Below, piece after piece: positions 55,638-63,560 of a stretch of 64,000 bases of DNA. Source of the stretch: Miniimonas arenae (lineage in GTDB: Bacteria; Actinomycetota; Actinomycetes; Actinomycetales; Beutenbergiaceae). Position numbers and translations under genes: made by a program. Each line of letters starts with the position of its first letter. Positions within the stretch are counted from its first letter, which is position 1. The stretch lies in NCBI RefSeq assembly GCF_006351005.1, contig NZ_VENP01000006.1, forward strand, positions 1-64,000. Direction: 5' to 3'. The notes under the pieces are model-generated. The model was not told the DNA's origin. It made no database searches and worked only from the letters and a program-made list of their open reading frames with translations.

Positions 55638-57356
55638 TCAGGCGAGCAGGTCCCGCGTGGTCGGGTCCAGCAGAGCCACGACGGCGTCGCGCGCCTGGGT
55701 CGGACCCGTCGCCGCGAGCGCAGCGGCCGCCATCGCCTGGCACTGCTCGAGCGTGTGGTGGCGCAGCGCGAAGCGCACCGCGGGCACCGCGCCGAGCGAC
55801 ATCGACAGGCTCGTGATCCCGAGCCCCTTGAGGACGAGCGCCATGAGCGGGTCCGCGGCCGACTCGCCGCACACCCCCACGGGCTTGCCGAGCTCGGTCC
55901 CGGCGCGGGCCGTCGCGGCGACGAGGTCGAGCACGGCGGGCTGCCAGCGGTCGAGCAGGTCCGCGAGGTCGCCCTTGAGCCGGTCGGTGGCCATCGCGTA
56001 CTGCGCCAGGTCGTTCGTGCCGATCGAGACGAAGTCGACCTGCTCGAGGATCTCCTTCGCCCGCAGCGCGGCCGCCGGGACCTCGACCATGACGCCGACC
56101 TTGGCCAGACCCGCGGCGCGCGCGTCAGCCGCGAACTCCGCCGCCTCGGCGGGCGTCGCGATCATCGGGGCCATCACCCACGGCTGGGTCCCCGTCGCCT
56201 CGGCCGCTGCCGCGAGGGCCGTGAGCTGGTCCACCATGAGCTGCGGGTGGATCCGGCCGATCCGGTAGCCGCGCACGCCGAGGGCGGGGTTCTCCTCGCC
56301 CGGCAGCGTCGCGAACGCGAGCGGCTTGTCGGCGCCGGCGTCCAGGGTGCGCACCACGACCTTGCGACCGCCGAACGCCGCGAGGGCCGCGGTGTACTCC
56401 TTCTGCTGCGCGGCGACGGGGGGCGCCGTCTGCGCGTCGAGGAACAGCACCTCGGTCCGGAACAGCCCGCTGCCCGCGACGGTCCGCGCGTCGTCGGCGG
56501 CCGCGGCACGCTCGGCGTCCGCGGCGGTCCCGATGTTGACGAGCAAGTCGATCGGGTCGCCGTCCTTCGTCGCCCCCGGCGCGGTGTCCTCCTCGAGCGC
56601 GCGCTCGGCCTCGGTCCGCTTCGCGACGGCCTCGACCGCAGCGTCGTCGGGCGAAACCTCGAGCGTGCTGTGCCGCGCGTCCACGAGCACGCGCGTGCCG
56701 TCCTCGAGCGACGTCGCGCCCGTCACCTGCACGAGGCACGGCAGGCCGAGCTGCCCGGCGATGATCGCGGTGTGCCCGGTGGGACCGCCCAGCTCGGTGA
56801 CGATGGCCAGCACGTACCGCAGGTCCAGCGCCGCGGTGTCGGCGGGCGCGAGATCGCGCGCGACGACGACGCTCGGCTCGTGCAGGTCCGGCACGCCGGG
56901 GGCGGGTTGGCCCGCCACGACGGCGACCACGCGGTCGCGCACGGACGCCAGGTCCGTGACGCGCTCGGCCATGAGGCCGCCCGCGGCCGTGAACATGTCG
57001 ATGAAGGCGCCGACGGCGGAGCGGACGGCGGCGACCGGCGGCTTGCCGCCGGCCAGCTCGCGCTTGGCGCGCGCGGCGAGCGCGGGGTCCGCGGCGATCT
57101 GCGCCGTCGCGCCGAGCACCTCGGCGAGGCTGCCGGAGCTGCGCGCGGCGCGCGCGGACAGGTCGGCCGAGACCGTCCGGAAGGCCGCGAGCACCGTGTC
57201 GGCGAGCTCCTCCTCGGGCACGGGCACGCCGTCGCGCACCACGACGGTGTCCTCGGGCACCTCGACCGGTTCGCGCACCTGCACCACCGGGCCGACGACG
57301 GCGCGGCGGCCGACCCCGACGCCGGCGAGGACGCGCGGGCTGACGGGCGCGGTCAT
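55638..57356 (-). CDS. ptsI: PTS enzyme I (phosphoenolpyruvate-protein phosphotransferase)
   Basis: Transfers phosphate from PEP to HPr. The 572-residue product is full length. The phospho-His is in TELGGPTGHTAIIAG (consensus GGxTSHTAI, Ser replaced by Gly), with SGLFRTEVLFLD, RTLDAGADKPL, and the catalytic Cys region GVCGESAADP. ATG at 57356 overlaps the HPr stop (ATGA), so both are made together. Confidence 0.96.
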   Translation of the reverse strand: MTAPVSPRVLAGVGVGRRAVVGPVVQVREPVEVPEDTVVVRDGVPVPEEELADTVLAAFRTVSADLSARAARSSGSLAEVLGATAQIAADPALAARAKRELAGGKPPVAAVRSAVGAFIDMFTAAGGLMAERVTDLASVRDRVVAVVAGQPAPGVPDLHEPSVVVARDLAPADTAALDLRYVLAIVTELGGPTGHTAIIAGQLGLPCLVQVTGATSLEDGTRVLVDARHSTLEVSPDDAAVEAVAKRTEAERALEEDTAPGATKDGDPIDLLVNIGTAADAERAAAADDARTVAGSGLFRTEVLFLDAQTAPPVAAQQKEYTAALAAFGGRKVVVRTLDAGADKPLAFATLPGEENPALGVRGYRIGRIHPQLMVDQLTALAAAAEATGTQPWVMAPMIATPAEAAEFAADARAAGLAKVGVMVEVPAAALRAKEILEQVDFVSIGTNDLAQYAMATDRLKGDLADLLDRWQPAVLDLVAATARAGTELGKPVGVCGESAADPLMALVLKGLGITSLSMSLGAVPAVRFALRHHTLEQCQAMAAAALAATGPTQARDAVVALLDPTTRDLLA

Positions 57357-57613
57357 GACGCGTCGAGGTCGGCGGCCACGAGCTCGGCGACCTTGTCCAG
57401 GCCGGCCTCGTCGTCGCTCGTGAGCTCGACCTCCTCGCCCGCACCGATGCCGAGCGACATGAGCATGAGGATGCTCGAGGCGTCCACGCCTTCCTCGCCG
57501 ACGCGTGCGATGAGGACGGGCTCAGCCGCCTCGGCTGCGGCGGCGGCGACGAGCGAGGCGGGACGTGCGTGCAGGCCGGAGGACGACCCGACGGTGACGG
57601 TGCGAGCTGCCAT
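57353..57613 (-). CDS. ptsH: PTS phosphocarrier protein HPr
   Basis: An 86-residue HPr with the active His15 in GSSSGLHARPAS and the regulatory-site region GEEGVDASSILMLMSLG. ATG at 57613 follows AAGGAA; the frame continues upstream but homology starts here. It passes phosphate from EI to the EIIA encoded across the divergent promoter region at 58604. Confidence 0.96.
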   Translation of the reverse strand: MAARTVTVGSSSGLHARPASLVAAAAAEAAEPVLIARVGEEGVDASSILMLMSLGIGAGEEVELTSDDEAGLDKVAELVAADLDAS

Positions 57614-57709
57614 GGTGATTCCTTCACTTCCTGCCCCGTGGGGCGACTGGGCGACACCACGCCCGGACCGGCCGGAGGTGGTCGTGGGCATCTTGCCCGA
57701 TTTCCCCGG

Positions 57710-58471
57710 CTACGTCCCGGAGAGCGACATGTGGATCTGGTACCGGTCGCCCCGGTACCAGGAGGTGACGTACTCGACGGGCCGCCCGGAGGCTCGCGAC
57801 GTCCGGCGGAACACCATGAGCGGCGCCCCGACGCCGACCCCGAGCGGATCCGCGGTCGACCGCGTCGCGAGCTCGGACCACACGGTCTGCTCGGCGCCGT
57901 CGATCCGCAGGCCGTAGCCGAGCGCCATGATGCTGTAGAGGGACCCGGTCAGCTCGATGCCGCCCAGGTCCGGCAGCAGGCGGTTGCTGTAGAAGCCGCG
58001 CTCGAGCGCCATGGGCGCGCCGCCGGCCAGGCGCAGCCGCTCGATCTCCCAGACCTCCTCGTCGGGGGCGAGCCCGAGCGCGGCGGTGACCTCCACGGGT
58101 GCGGGCACGAGCCGGACGTGGCGCACGAGCGTGGACGGGACGAGGCCGCGTCGGCGCATGTCGTCGGTGAACGAGGCGAGGTGCAGCCGGGACTCCACGC
58201 GATCGGCGGCCACGAACGTGCCCTTGCCGTGCACGCGGTAGAGGCGCTGCTCCTCCACGAGCTGGCGGATCGCCTCGCGGACCGTCGCGCGGCTGACCCC
58301 GAACTCGGCCATGAGCTCGCGCTCGGAGGGGATGGCCTGGTGCGGGGCCCACTGCGAGGTCACGCGCTCGAGCAGGATCGCGCGCAGCTGTGCGTGCTTC
58401 GTGACGGGGCCGTCCACGACGGCGTCCGGCGCCCTCGCAGCATCGTCTGCCCCTTCGACCACCTCGACCAC
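57710..58471 (-). CDS. GntR/HutC-family regulator, DasR-like
   Basis: A 253-residue protein. The GntR winged helix (AIPSERELMAEFGVSRATVREAIRQLVEEQRLYRVHGKGTFVA) is followed by a UTRA effector domain (LHLASFTDDMRRRGL, EVWEIERLRLAGGAPMALERGFYS, ...YVTSWYRGDRYQIHMSL). This matches the DasR/NagR group, which senses glucosamine or GlcNAc 6-phosphate. It is divergent from the GlcNAc operon, with a DasR-type site between, and lies upstream of ptsHI on the same strand. GTG at 58471 has AGAGGGG upstream; a GTG four codons later is also possible. Confidence 0.9.
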   Translation of the reverse strand: MVEVVEGADDAARAPDAVVDGPVTKHAQLRAILLERVTSQWAPHQAIPSERELMAEFGVSRATVREAIRQLVEEQRLYRVHGKGTFVAADRVESRLHLASFTDDMRRRGLVPSTLVRHVRLVPAPVEVTAALGLAPDEEVWEIERLRLAGGAPMALERGFYSNRLLPDLGGIELTGSLYSIMALGYGLRIDGAEQTVWSELATRSTADPLGVGVGAPLMVFRRTSRASGRPVEYVTSWYRGDRYQIHMSLSGT

Positions 58472-58500
58472 GCCAGCCCCTCTCGGCCTGCTCTGCGCTG

Positions 58501-58561
58501 TTGACACGTCCTCGATCTGGGACCACCATACCCGCACTGGTACGAACCAGTAAGAACCAGT
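58501..58561 (+). promoter_or_regulatory. GlcNAc operon promoter with DasR-type (dre) operator
   Basis: A consensus -35 TTGACA (58501-58506) and a weak ACCATA -10 (58525-58530) precede ACTGGTacgaACCAGT (58536-58551). This 16-bp palindrome matches the DasR-responsive element pattern A(G/C)TGGT-N4-ACCA(G/C)T. An extra ACCAGT half-site is at 58556-58561. Bound repressor would sit over the start point. Confidence 0.8.
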
Positions 58562-58603
58562 TGTCCGACGAGACTCTCGCACCCGCACCCACGAGGAGCC
58601 CCC

Positions 58604-59065
58604 ATGGCCACCACCGTCCTCTCGCCCCTCGCGGGCCGCGCCGTCACCTTGGCGGACATCCCCGACCCCGTGTTCTCCCAGGGCATCGTCGGCCCGGGCG
58701 CGGCGATCGACCCGACGGCCGACGTGCTCGACGTCGTGGCACCGATCGCGGGCACCCTCGTCAAGGTGTTCCCGCACGCGTTCGTCATCGCCGGCGCCGA
58801 TGGCGTGGGCGTCCTCGTGCACCTCGGCATCGACACCGTGAAGCTCGACGGCGAGGGGTTCACGGTGCTGGTCGAGCAGGGCTCGACCGTCGCCGCCGGC
58901 GACCCCGTGGTCATCTGGGACGTGCCGGCGATCGTCGCCGCGGGCTACAGCCCCGTCTCCCCCGTGATCGTCATGGACCGCGCGGCCGAGCTCGTCGCGG
59001 TCGCCGACGGGGTCGAGGGTGCGGCGACGCAGCCCGGCCAGCCCCTGCTCACCGTCTCGGCCTGA
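58604..59065 (+). CDS. crr: PTS glucose/GlcNAc-type EIIA component
   Basis: A 153-residue EIIA-Glc-fold protein with the two active-site histidines H58 (FPHAFVI) and H73 (VLVHLGIDTVKLDGEGF). It accepts phosphate from HPr and gives it to the EIIB domain of the neighbouring EIICB. It is the first gene of the GlcNAc operon, just after the DasR-type site, with GAGGAG upstream of the ATG. Confidence 0.94.
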   Translation: MATTVLSPLAGRAVTLADIPDPVFSQGIVGPGAAIDPTADVLDVVAPIAGTLVKVFPHAFVIAGADGVGVLVHLGIDTVKLDGEGFTVLVEQGSTVAAGDPVVIWDVPAIVAAGYSPVSPVIVMDRAAELVAVADGVEGAATQPGQPLLTVSA

Positions 59066-59072
59066 CCGCCGC

Positions 59073-59215
59073 GCTGCCGTTCGACCGCTGCCGTTCGACC
59101 GCTGCCGTTCGACCGGCCGACCGCTGTCGGTCGACCGGCCGACCGCTGTCGGTCGACCGGCCGATCCCTGCCGGTCGACCGCCGACCGCTGACCTCTGAC
59201 CTCTGACTTCTGATC
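59073..59215. repeat. Tandem repeat cascade with changing period upstream of the EIICB gene
   Basis: Three exact 14-bp units (gctgccgttcgacc at 59073, 59087, 59101) pass into 22-bp units (gctgtcggtcgacc + ggccgacc at 59123 and 59145, then a shorter variant), and then into 7-bp units (tgacctc) near 59190-59212. The segments contain self-complementary GGTCGACC blocks that could form hairpins. It occupies most of the 175-bp EIIA-EIICB gap. Confidence 0.85.
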
Positions 59216-59240
59216 CTCCGATCTCGAGGGAGACCGTTCC

Positions 59241-60329
59241 ATGACCACCGCCACCGCGACCCCCGCGAAGCCGGCGAAGAAGCCGCTCCGCATCCCGGGG
59301 TTCACGGGCCTCGGCGAGTTCATCACCGGTGCCGGCGCGTTCGGTGCGTTCGTGTACGGCTTCGCGAACCGCATGCTGATCCCGGTCGGCCTGCACCACA
59401 TCGTGAACTCCTACGTGTGGTTCCTCTACGGCTCCTACGACGGCCCCAACGGCGTCGTGACCGGTGAGCTCACGCGGTTCGCCGCGGGCGACCCGACGGC
59501 GGGCGCGCTCACCTCGGGCTTCTACCCGGTGCTCATGTTCGGCCTGCCCGCCGCAGCGCTCGCGATGATCCACCTCGCCGACAAGCGGCAGCGCAAGACG
59601 GCGATCGGCATCCTCGGCGCGGCCGGCATCACCGCGTTCCTCACCGGCGTGACCGAGCCGCTGGAGTTCGCGTTCATGTTCGTCGCGTTCCCGCTGTACG
59701 TGGTGCACGCGATCCTCACCGGCCTGTCGCTGGCGATCGCCTACACGCTCGACATCCACCTCGGGTTCTCGTTCTCCGCCGGCCTCATCGACCTGCTGCT
59801 CTACGGCACGGCGCCGGCCGCGAAGAACATCCCGCTGCTGCTCATCATGGGCGTCGTCTACTTCTTCGTGTACTACGTCATCTTCCGCCTCGTCGTGAAG
59901 CGCTGGAACCTGCGCACGCCGGGCCGTGAGCCGGAGGCGGAGTTCGAGGCCGAGCAGGCCGAGAACAGCTCGGAGGAGCTCGTCTCGACCACCGTGGCGT
60001 CCACACCGGCGGCAGCCGGGGCGGTCTCCAGCGAGGGGGCCGTCGGCGCAAGCGCCGCCGCAGCGGCCGCAGCCGCCACGACGGCGAGCAGCGCGACGGC
60101 GAGCAAGGCCGAGCAGCTCATCGCAGCCTTCGGGGGTCGCGAGAACCTCGTCAACGTCGACGCCTGCATCACGCGTCTGCGGATGGAGGTCGCCGACAAG
60201 GACAAGGTCGACAAGGCGCGTCTCAAGGCGCTCGGCGCGGCCGGCGTGATCGAGGTGGGCAACAACGTCCAGGCGGTTTTCGGCACGCAGGCCGAGGCCC
60301 TCAAGAACGACATCAAGGACGTGCTCTAG
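59241..60329 (+). CDS. PTS N-acetylglucosamine-type EIICB, EIIC domain lacking its N-terminal half
   Basis: A 362-residue protein. A NagE-like start (MTTATATPAKPAKK) is joined directly to the second half of an EIIC-Glc/GlcNAc domain: FGAFVYGFANRMLIPVGLHHIVNSYVWF, SGFYPVLMFGLPAAALAMIH, TGVTEPLEFAFMF (sugar-site Glu), HLGFSFSAGLIDLLLYG. A linker (Glu/Ser, then Ala-rich) leads to an EIIB domain with phospho-Cys309 in NVDACITRL. Normal EIIC domains have ~400 residues; here the first ~170-190, with the early TM helices, are missing. AGGGAGA precedes the ATG. It may be a deletion mutant or an assembly collapse; see findings. Confidence 0.85.
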   Translation: MTTATATPAKPAKKPLRIPGFTGLGEFITGAGAFGAFVYGFANRMLIPVGLHHIVNSYVWFLYGSYDGPNGVVTGELTRFAAGDPTAGALTSGFYPVLMFGLPAAALAMIHLADKRQRKTAIGILGAAGITAFLTGVTEPLEFAFMFVAFPLYVVHAILTGLSLAIAYTLDIHLGFSFSAGLIDLLLYGTAPAAKNIPLLLIMGVVYFFVYYVIFRLVVKRWNLRTPGREPEAEFEAEQAENSSEELVSTTVASTPAAAGAVSSEGAVGASAAAAAAAATTASSATASKAEQLIAAFGGRENLVNVDACITRLRMEVADKDKVDKARLKALGAAGVIEVGNNVQAVFGTQAEALKNDIKDVL

Positions 60330-61115
60330 ATGGAGGTCATCGTCGTCGAGCGGCCCGAGGACGCCGCGCCCATCGTCGCGGACGCGTACTCCCGCCTGCT
60401 CGCCGCCAAGCCGGACGCCGTCCTCGGCCTGGCCACCGGGTCGACCCCGCTCGGCGTGTACGACGAGCTCGTCCGGCGGTACGAGGCCGGTGAGCTCACG
60501 TTCGCGAGCGCCCGCGCGTTCCTGCTGGACGAGTACGTCGGGCTCCCGGCCGACCACCCCGAGCGCTACCGCGCGTTCATCGAGCGCGTCTTCACGGGGC
60601 GCGTGGACCTGCGTCCGGACGCCGTCCAAGGACCCGACGGCCTCGCCGAGGACCTGTCGGCGGCCGGCGTGGCGTACGACGCCGCGATCCGGGAGGCCGG
60701 CGGGATCGACCTCCAGATCCTCGGGATCGGGGCTGACGGGCACCTCGCGTTCAACATGCCGATGTCGAGCCTGACCAGCCGCACCCGGCTCAAGACGCTC
60801 ACCCCGAAGACCCGGCTGGACAACGCGCGGTTCTTCGACGACGACCTGGACCAGGTGCCGCGGCACTGCCTCACCCAGGGGCTCGGCACGATCATGGAGT
60901 CCCGGCACGCCGTGATGCTCGGCTTCGGACTGAACAAGGCCCAGGCCGTGCGGGAGTGCGTGGAGGGCGCCGTCTCGGCGCGCTGGCCGGCGTCGGTCCT
61001 GCAGCTGCACCCGCACGCCACGGTCGTCGTCGACGCCGAGGCCGCCAGCCAGCTCACGTTCCGCGAGTACTACCGCACCACGTACGACGGCAAGCCCGAC
61101 TGGCAGGGCATCTGA
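60330..61115 (+). CDS. nagB: Glucosamine-6-phosphate deaminase (variant active site)
   Basis: Converts glucosamine 6-phosphate to fructose 6-phosphate and ammonia. The 261-residue protein follows NagB: GLATGSTPLGVY, FLLDEYVGLPADHPERYR, ILGIGADGHLAFN, SRTRLKTLT, TQGLGTIMESRHAVML. The catalytic D136 and H138 are present, but the Glu expected five residues after the His (E. coli Glu148, in the NEPGSSL block) is Met143 (NMPMSSL). It starts immediately after the EIICB stop and overlaps nagA by one base. Confidence 0.92.
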   Translation: MEVIVVERPEDAAPIVADAYSRLLAAKPDAVLGLATGSTPLGVYDELVRRYEAGELTFASARAFLLDEYVGLPADHPERYRAFIERVFTGRVDLRPDAVQGPDGLAEDLSAAGVAYDAAIREAGGIDLQILGIGADGHLAFNMPMSSLTSRTRLKTLTPKTRLDNARFFDDDLDQVPRHCLTQGLGTIMESRHAVMLGFGLNKAQAVRECVEGAVSARWPASVLQLHPHATVVVDAEAASQLTFREYYRTTYDGKPDWQGI

Positions 61116-62338
61116 TGGTCACGATCCGCGCGGGGCGCGTGCTGCTCGACGGAGCGTTCACGGGCCCCGCGCAGCTCGCCGTCGAGGGCGGCCGGATCGC
61201 GTCGGTGACCGTGGGCGAGGCGCTCGCCGGCGCGCCCGCTGCCGACGTCGACCTCGGCGCGGCGACCCTGACGCCCGGCCTTATGGACCTGCAGATCAAC
61301 GGCTCGTTCGGCGCGGACTTCGCCGACGCGACCCCCGAGCAGTGGACGCGCGTGCTCGGCGGGCTCGCCGCGCGCGGCGTCACGGCGGTCCAGCCGACGA
61401 TCATCACGGCACCGCTCGCCCAGCTCGGGGGCGCGTTCGCCCGGGTGCGGCAGGCGCGGGACGAGAACGCGGGCGGCCCCGCGGCGCGGGTGCTGGGCGC
61501 GCACCTCGAGGGGCCGTTCATCTCCCCCGCCCGCAAGGGGACGCACCGCCCGGACTGGATGGTCGAGCCGAGCCCGGAGCACCTCGACGTGCTCCTGGCG
61601 CACCCGGCCACGCGGGAGGTCCTCACGACGCTCACGCTGGCCCCGGAGCTGCCGCACGCCCTCGACGCCACGCGGCGCCTCGTGGCCGAGGGCGTCGTCG
61701 TCGCCGTGGGGCACAGCGACGCCACGGCCGCGCAGGTGCACGCCGCGGCCGACGCGGGCGCCACGATGACGACCCACGTGTTCAACGCGCAGCGCCCGCT
61801 CGGCCACCGCGAGCCCGGTGTCCCGGGGGCGGTGCTCACGGACGAGCGGTTCTACGTCGGCACGATCGTGGACGGTCAGCACCTGGACCCGAGCGTCGTG
61901 CGGCTCGTCTACACGGCCGCAGCGGGCCGCGCGATCGCCGTCACCGACGCGATCGTCACGGCCGGGCTGCCCAACCACACGTGGCTGCAGTTCGGCGGCC
62001 GACCGGTGGCGAACGACGACACCGGCCTCGGCCGGCGGGAGGACGGCACGATCACGGGCGCCGGCATCGTCCTGGACGAGGGCGTGCGCCGCATGGTGGC
62101 CTCCGGGCTCGACGCCGCCACGGTGCTCGCCTCGTGCACCGAGGTGGCCGCCCGCTCGCTCGGTCGCGCCGACCTGGGACGCCTCGCGGTCGGGGCGCAC
62201 GCCGACCTCGTCGCGTGGGACTCCTCGTGGCACCCGGTTCGCGTGTGGGTCGGTGGGAGCGAGATCGCCGCGAGCGTCGGGACCGACGCCGTGTCCGGTT
62301 GGACGACGAGCGCGGGCGCGAGCACAATCCGGGCATGA
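61115..62338 (+). CDS. nagA: N-acetylglucosamine-6-phosphate deacetylase
   Basis: Removes acetate from GlcNAc 6-phosphate. The 407-residue amidohydrolase has DLQINGSFGADF, the metal ligands in GAHLEGPFISPARKG (Glu), VAVGHSDAT (His), THVFNAQRPL (His), and the catalytic Asp in AVTDAIV. All key residues are present. Start ATG at 61115 (TGATG with the nagB stop). Its stop overlaps the next ATG. Confidence 0.95.
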   Translation: MVTIRAGRVLLDGAFTGPAQLAVEGGRIASVTVGEALAGAPAADVDLGAATLTPGLMDLQINGSFGADFADATPEQWTRVLGGLAARGVTAVQPTIITAPLAQLGGAFARVRQARDENAGGPAARVLGAHLEGPFISPARKGTHRPDWMVEPSPEHLDVLLAHPATREVLTTLTLAPELPHALDATRRLVAEGVVVAVGHSDATAAQVHAAADAGATMTTHVFNAQRPLGHREPGVPGAVLTDERFYVGTIVDGQHLDPSVVRLVYTAAAGRAIAVTDAIVTAGLPNHTWLQFGGRPVANDDTGLGRREDGTITGAGIVLDEGVRRMVASGLDAATVLASCTEVAARSLGRADLGRLAVGAHADLVAWDSSWHPVRVWVGGSEIAASVGTDAVSGWTTSAGASTIRA

Positions 62339-63381
62339 CTCACCCCGCGGGTTGGTACCCGGACGGTTCCGGACGTCAGCGCTGGTGGGACGGCACGGCG
62401 TGGACGGAGGACACGCGCGACGCCGGCCAGCCCGCGAGCGCCGGGGCGGGCACGACGGCGGGCACCGCCTGGCAGCCCGGCGGCACCTCCGCGCCCGGCA
62501 CCGGCGCGACGGCGAGCACCGCCTGGCAGCCCGGCGCCACCTCCGCACCCGGTACCGGTGCGACGGCGAGCACCGCCTGGCAGCCCGGCGGCACCTCCGC
62601 GCCCGGCGTCTCCGCATCCGGCACCGGCGCGACGACGAGCACCGCCTGGCAGCCCGGCGGCACCTCCGCGCCCGGCGGCCCGGTCGTGTCGGCCCCGGGT
62701 GCCCCGGGCGGCCAGTCCGGTGCCTCGGGTCAGCCGACGTCCGCCGGCTACGGCCGGATCCCCTCGGTCGGACGTCCCGACGGGTACGGCCCGGGCGGCT
62801 ACCAGGCTCCGGGCACGCCCGCGTACGGTCAGGCGACGGTGAGCCCGGCCTACGGCCAACCCGGCGCTCCCGCCTACGGCCGGCCGGGAGTTGCGCCCGC
62901 CCAGCCCGGCGCCCCGTACGGTGGCGCGCCGGGCGGCGCCCCGCGCAGGCGCACCGGCGTGGTGGTGGGCATCATCGTCGCCGTCGTGGTCCTGATCGTC
63001 GCCATCCTCGCGGTCGTGTTGTTCTCGGTCCGGTCCCAGACGGCCGGCCCGCTCCACGCGGTCACCGACTACAACGACGCCTGGGACGCCGAGGACTGCC
63101 AGCTCCTCGTCTCGTCCGTGACCAACGAGTTCTGGCAGTCCACGTGGGCGAGCTGCGACTCGTTCGAGGCCGACGCCGCGGAGTTCAACGCCAGCCTGCA
63201 GAACGGTGCCGACTCCTACGAGTGGCGGGCGACCTCGACGAGCGTCTCGGGCTCGACGGCCACCGTGGAGGTCGCGGAGAGCTGGACGGACTCCTCCGGC
63301 CAGCATCAGAGCGCCGACGTTACGTTCAACCTCGTCAAGCAGGGCGGCGGCTGGCTCGTGGACTCGGTCACCAGCGACTGA
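62335..63381 (+). CDS. DUF2510 domain membrane protein with 18-residue repeats
   Basis: A 348-residue protein. The N-terminal DUF2510 motif PAGWYPDGSGRQRWWDGTAWT is followed by four Thr/Gly/Pro-rich repeats, a Tyr/Gly/Pro-rich stretch (AYGQPGAPAYGRPG), one TM (GVVVGIIVAVVVLIVAILAVVLFSV), and an outer DUF4878-like domain (VTDYNDAWDAEDCQLLVSSVTNEFW...GGGWLVDSV) with two Cys (C-x16-C) that could form a disulfide. ATG overlaps the nagA stop. A link to GlcNAc use is not known. Confidence 0.85.
   Translation: MTHPAGWYPDGSGRQRWWDGTAWTEDTRDAGQPASAGAGTTAGTAWQPGGTSAPGTGATASTAWQPGATSAPGTGATASTAWQPGGTSAPGVSASGTGATTSTAWQPGGTSAPGGPVVSAPGAPGGQSGASGQPTSAGYGRIPSVGRPDGYGPGGYQAPGTPAYGQATVSPAYGQPGAPAYGRPGVAPAQPGAPYGGAPGGAPRRRTGVVVGIIVAVVVLIVAILAVVLFSVRSQTAGPLHAVTDYNDAWDAEDCQLLVSSVTNEFWQSTWASCDSFEADAAEFNASLQNGADSYEWRATSTSVSGSTATVEVAESWTDSSGQHQSADVTFNLVKQGGGWLVDSVTSD
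62467..62700 (+). repeat. 54-bp in-frame tandem repeats in the DUF2510 gene
   Basis: The unit gcctggcagcccggc begins at 62467, 62521, 62575 and 62644, with periods of 54, 54 and 69 (54 plus a 15-bp insertion). Each encodes AWQPGGTSAPGTGATAST-like residues outside the folded domains. Confidence 0.85.
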
Positions 63382-63548
63382 CCGCAGCGCCCAGCACGCC
63401 GCGACGCTCCGACCGGGCGTCCCACCCGCTCGCCGCTGCCTGCCGCCCGGGACAGCCCCGGTCGCCCGGGCCGCGTCGGCAGTCCGGCAGCCCGGGCAGC
63501 CGGGCGGCTGGCACGCCCGGCCCCCGGGAGGCCCCCACGGCGCCGACC

Positions 63549-63554
63549 TAGACT
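63549..63554 (+). promoter_or_regulatory. -10 box directly before the right-edge gene
   Basis: TAGACT lies 6 bp before the ATG at 63561, which suggests a leaderless transcript. The rest of 63382-63548 is C/G-rich (several cccggg blocks) with no gene seen. Confidence 0.45.
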
Positions 63555-63560
63555 CGACTC

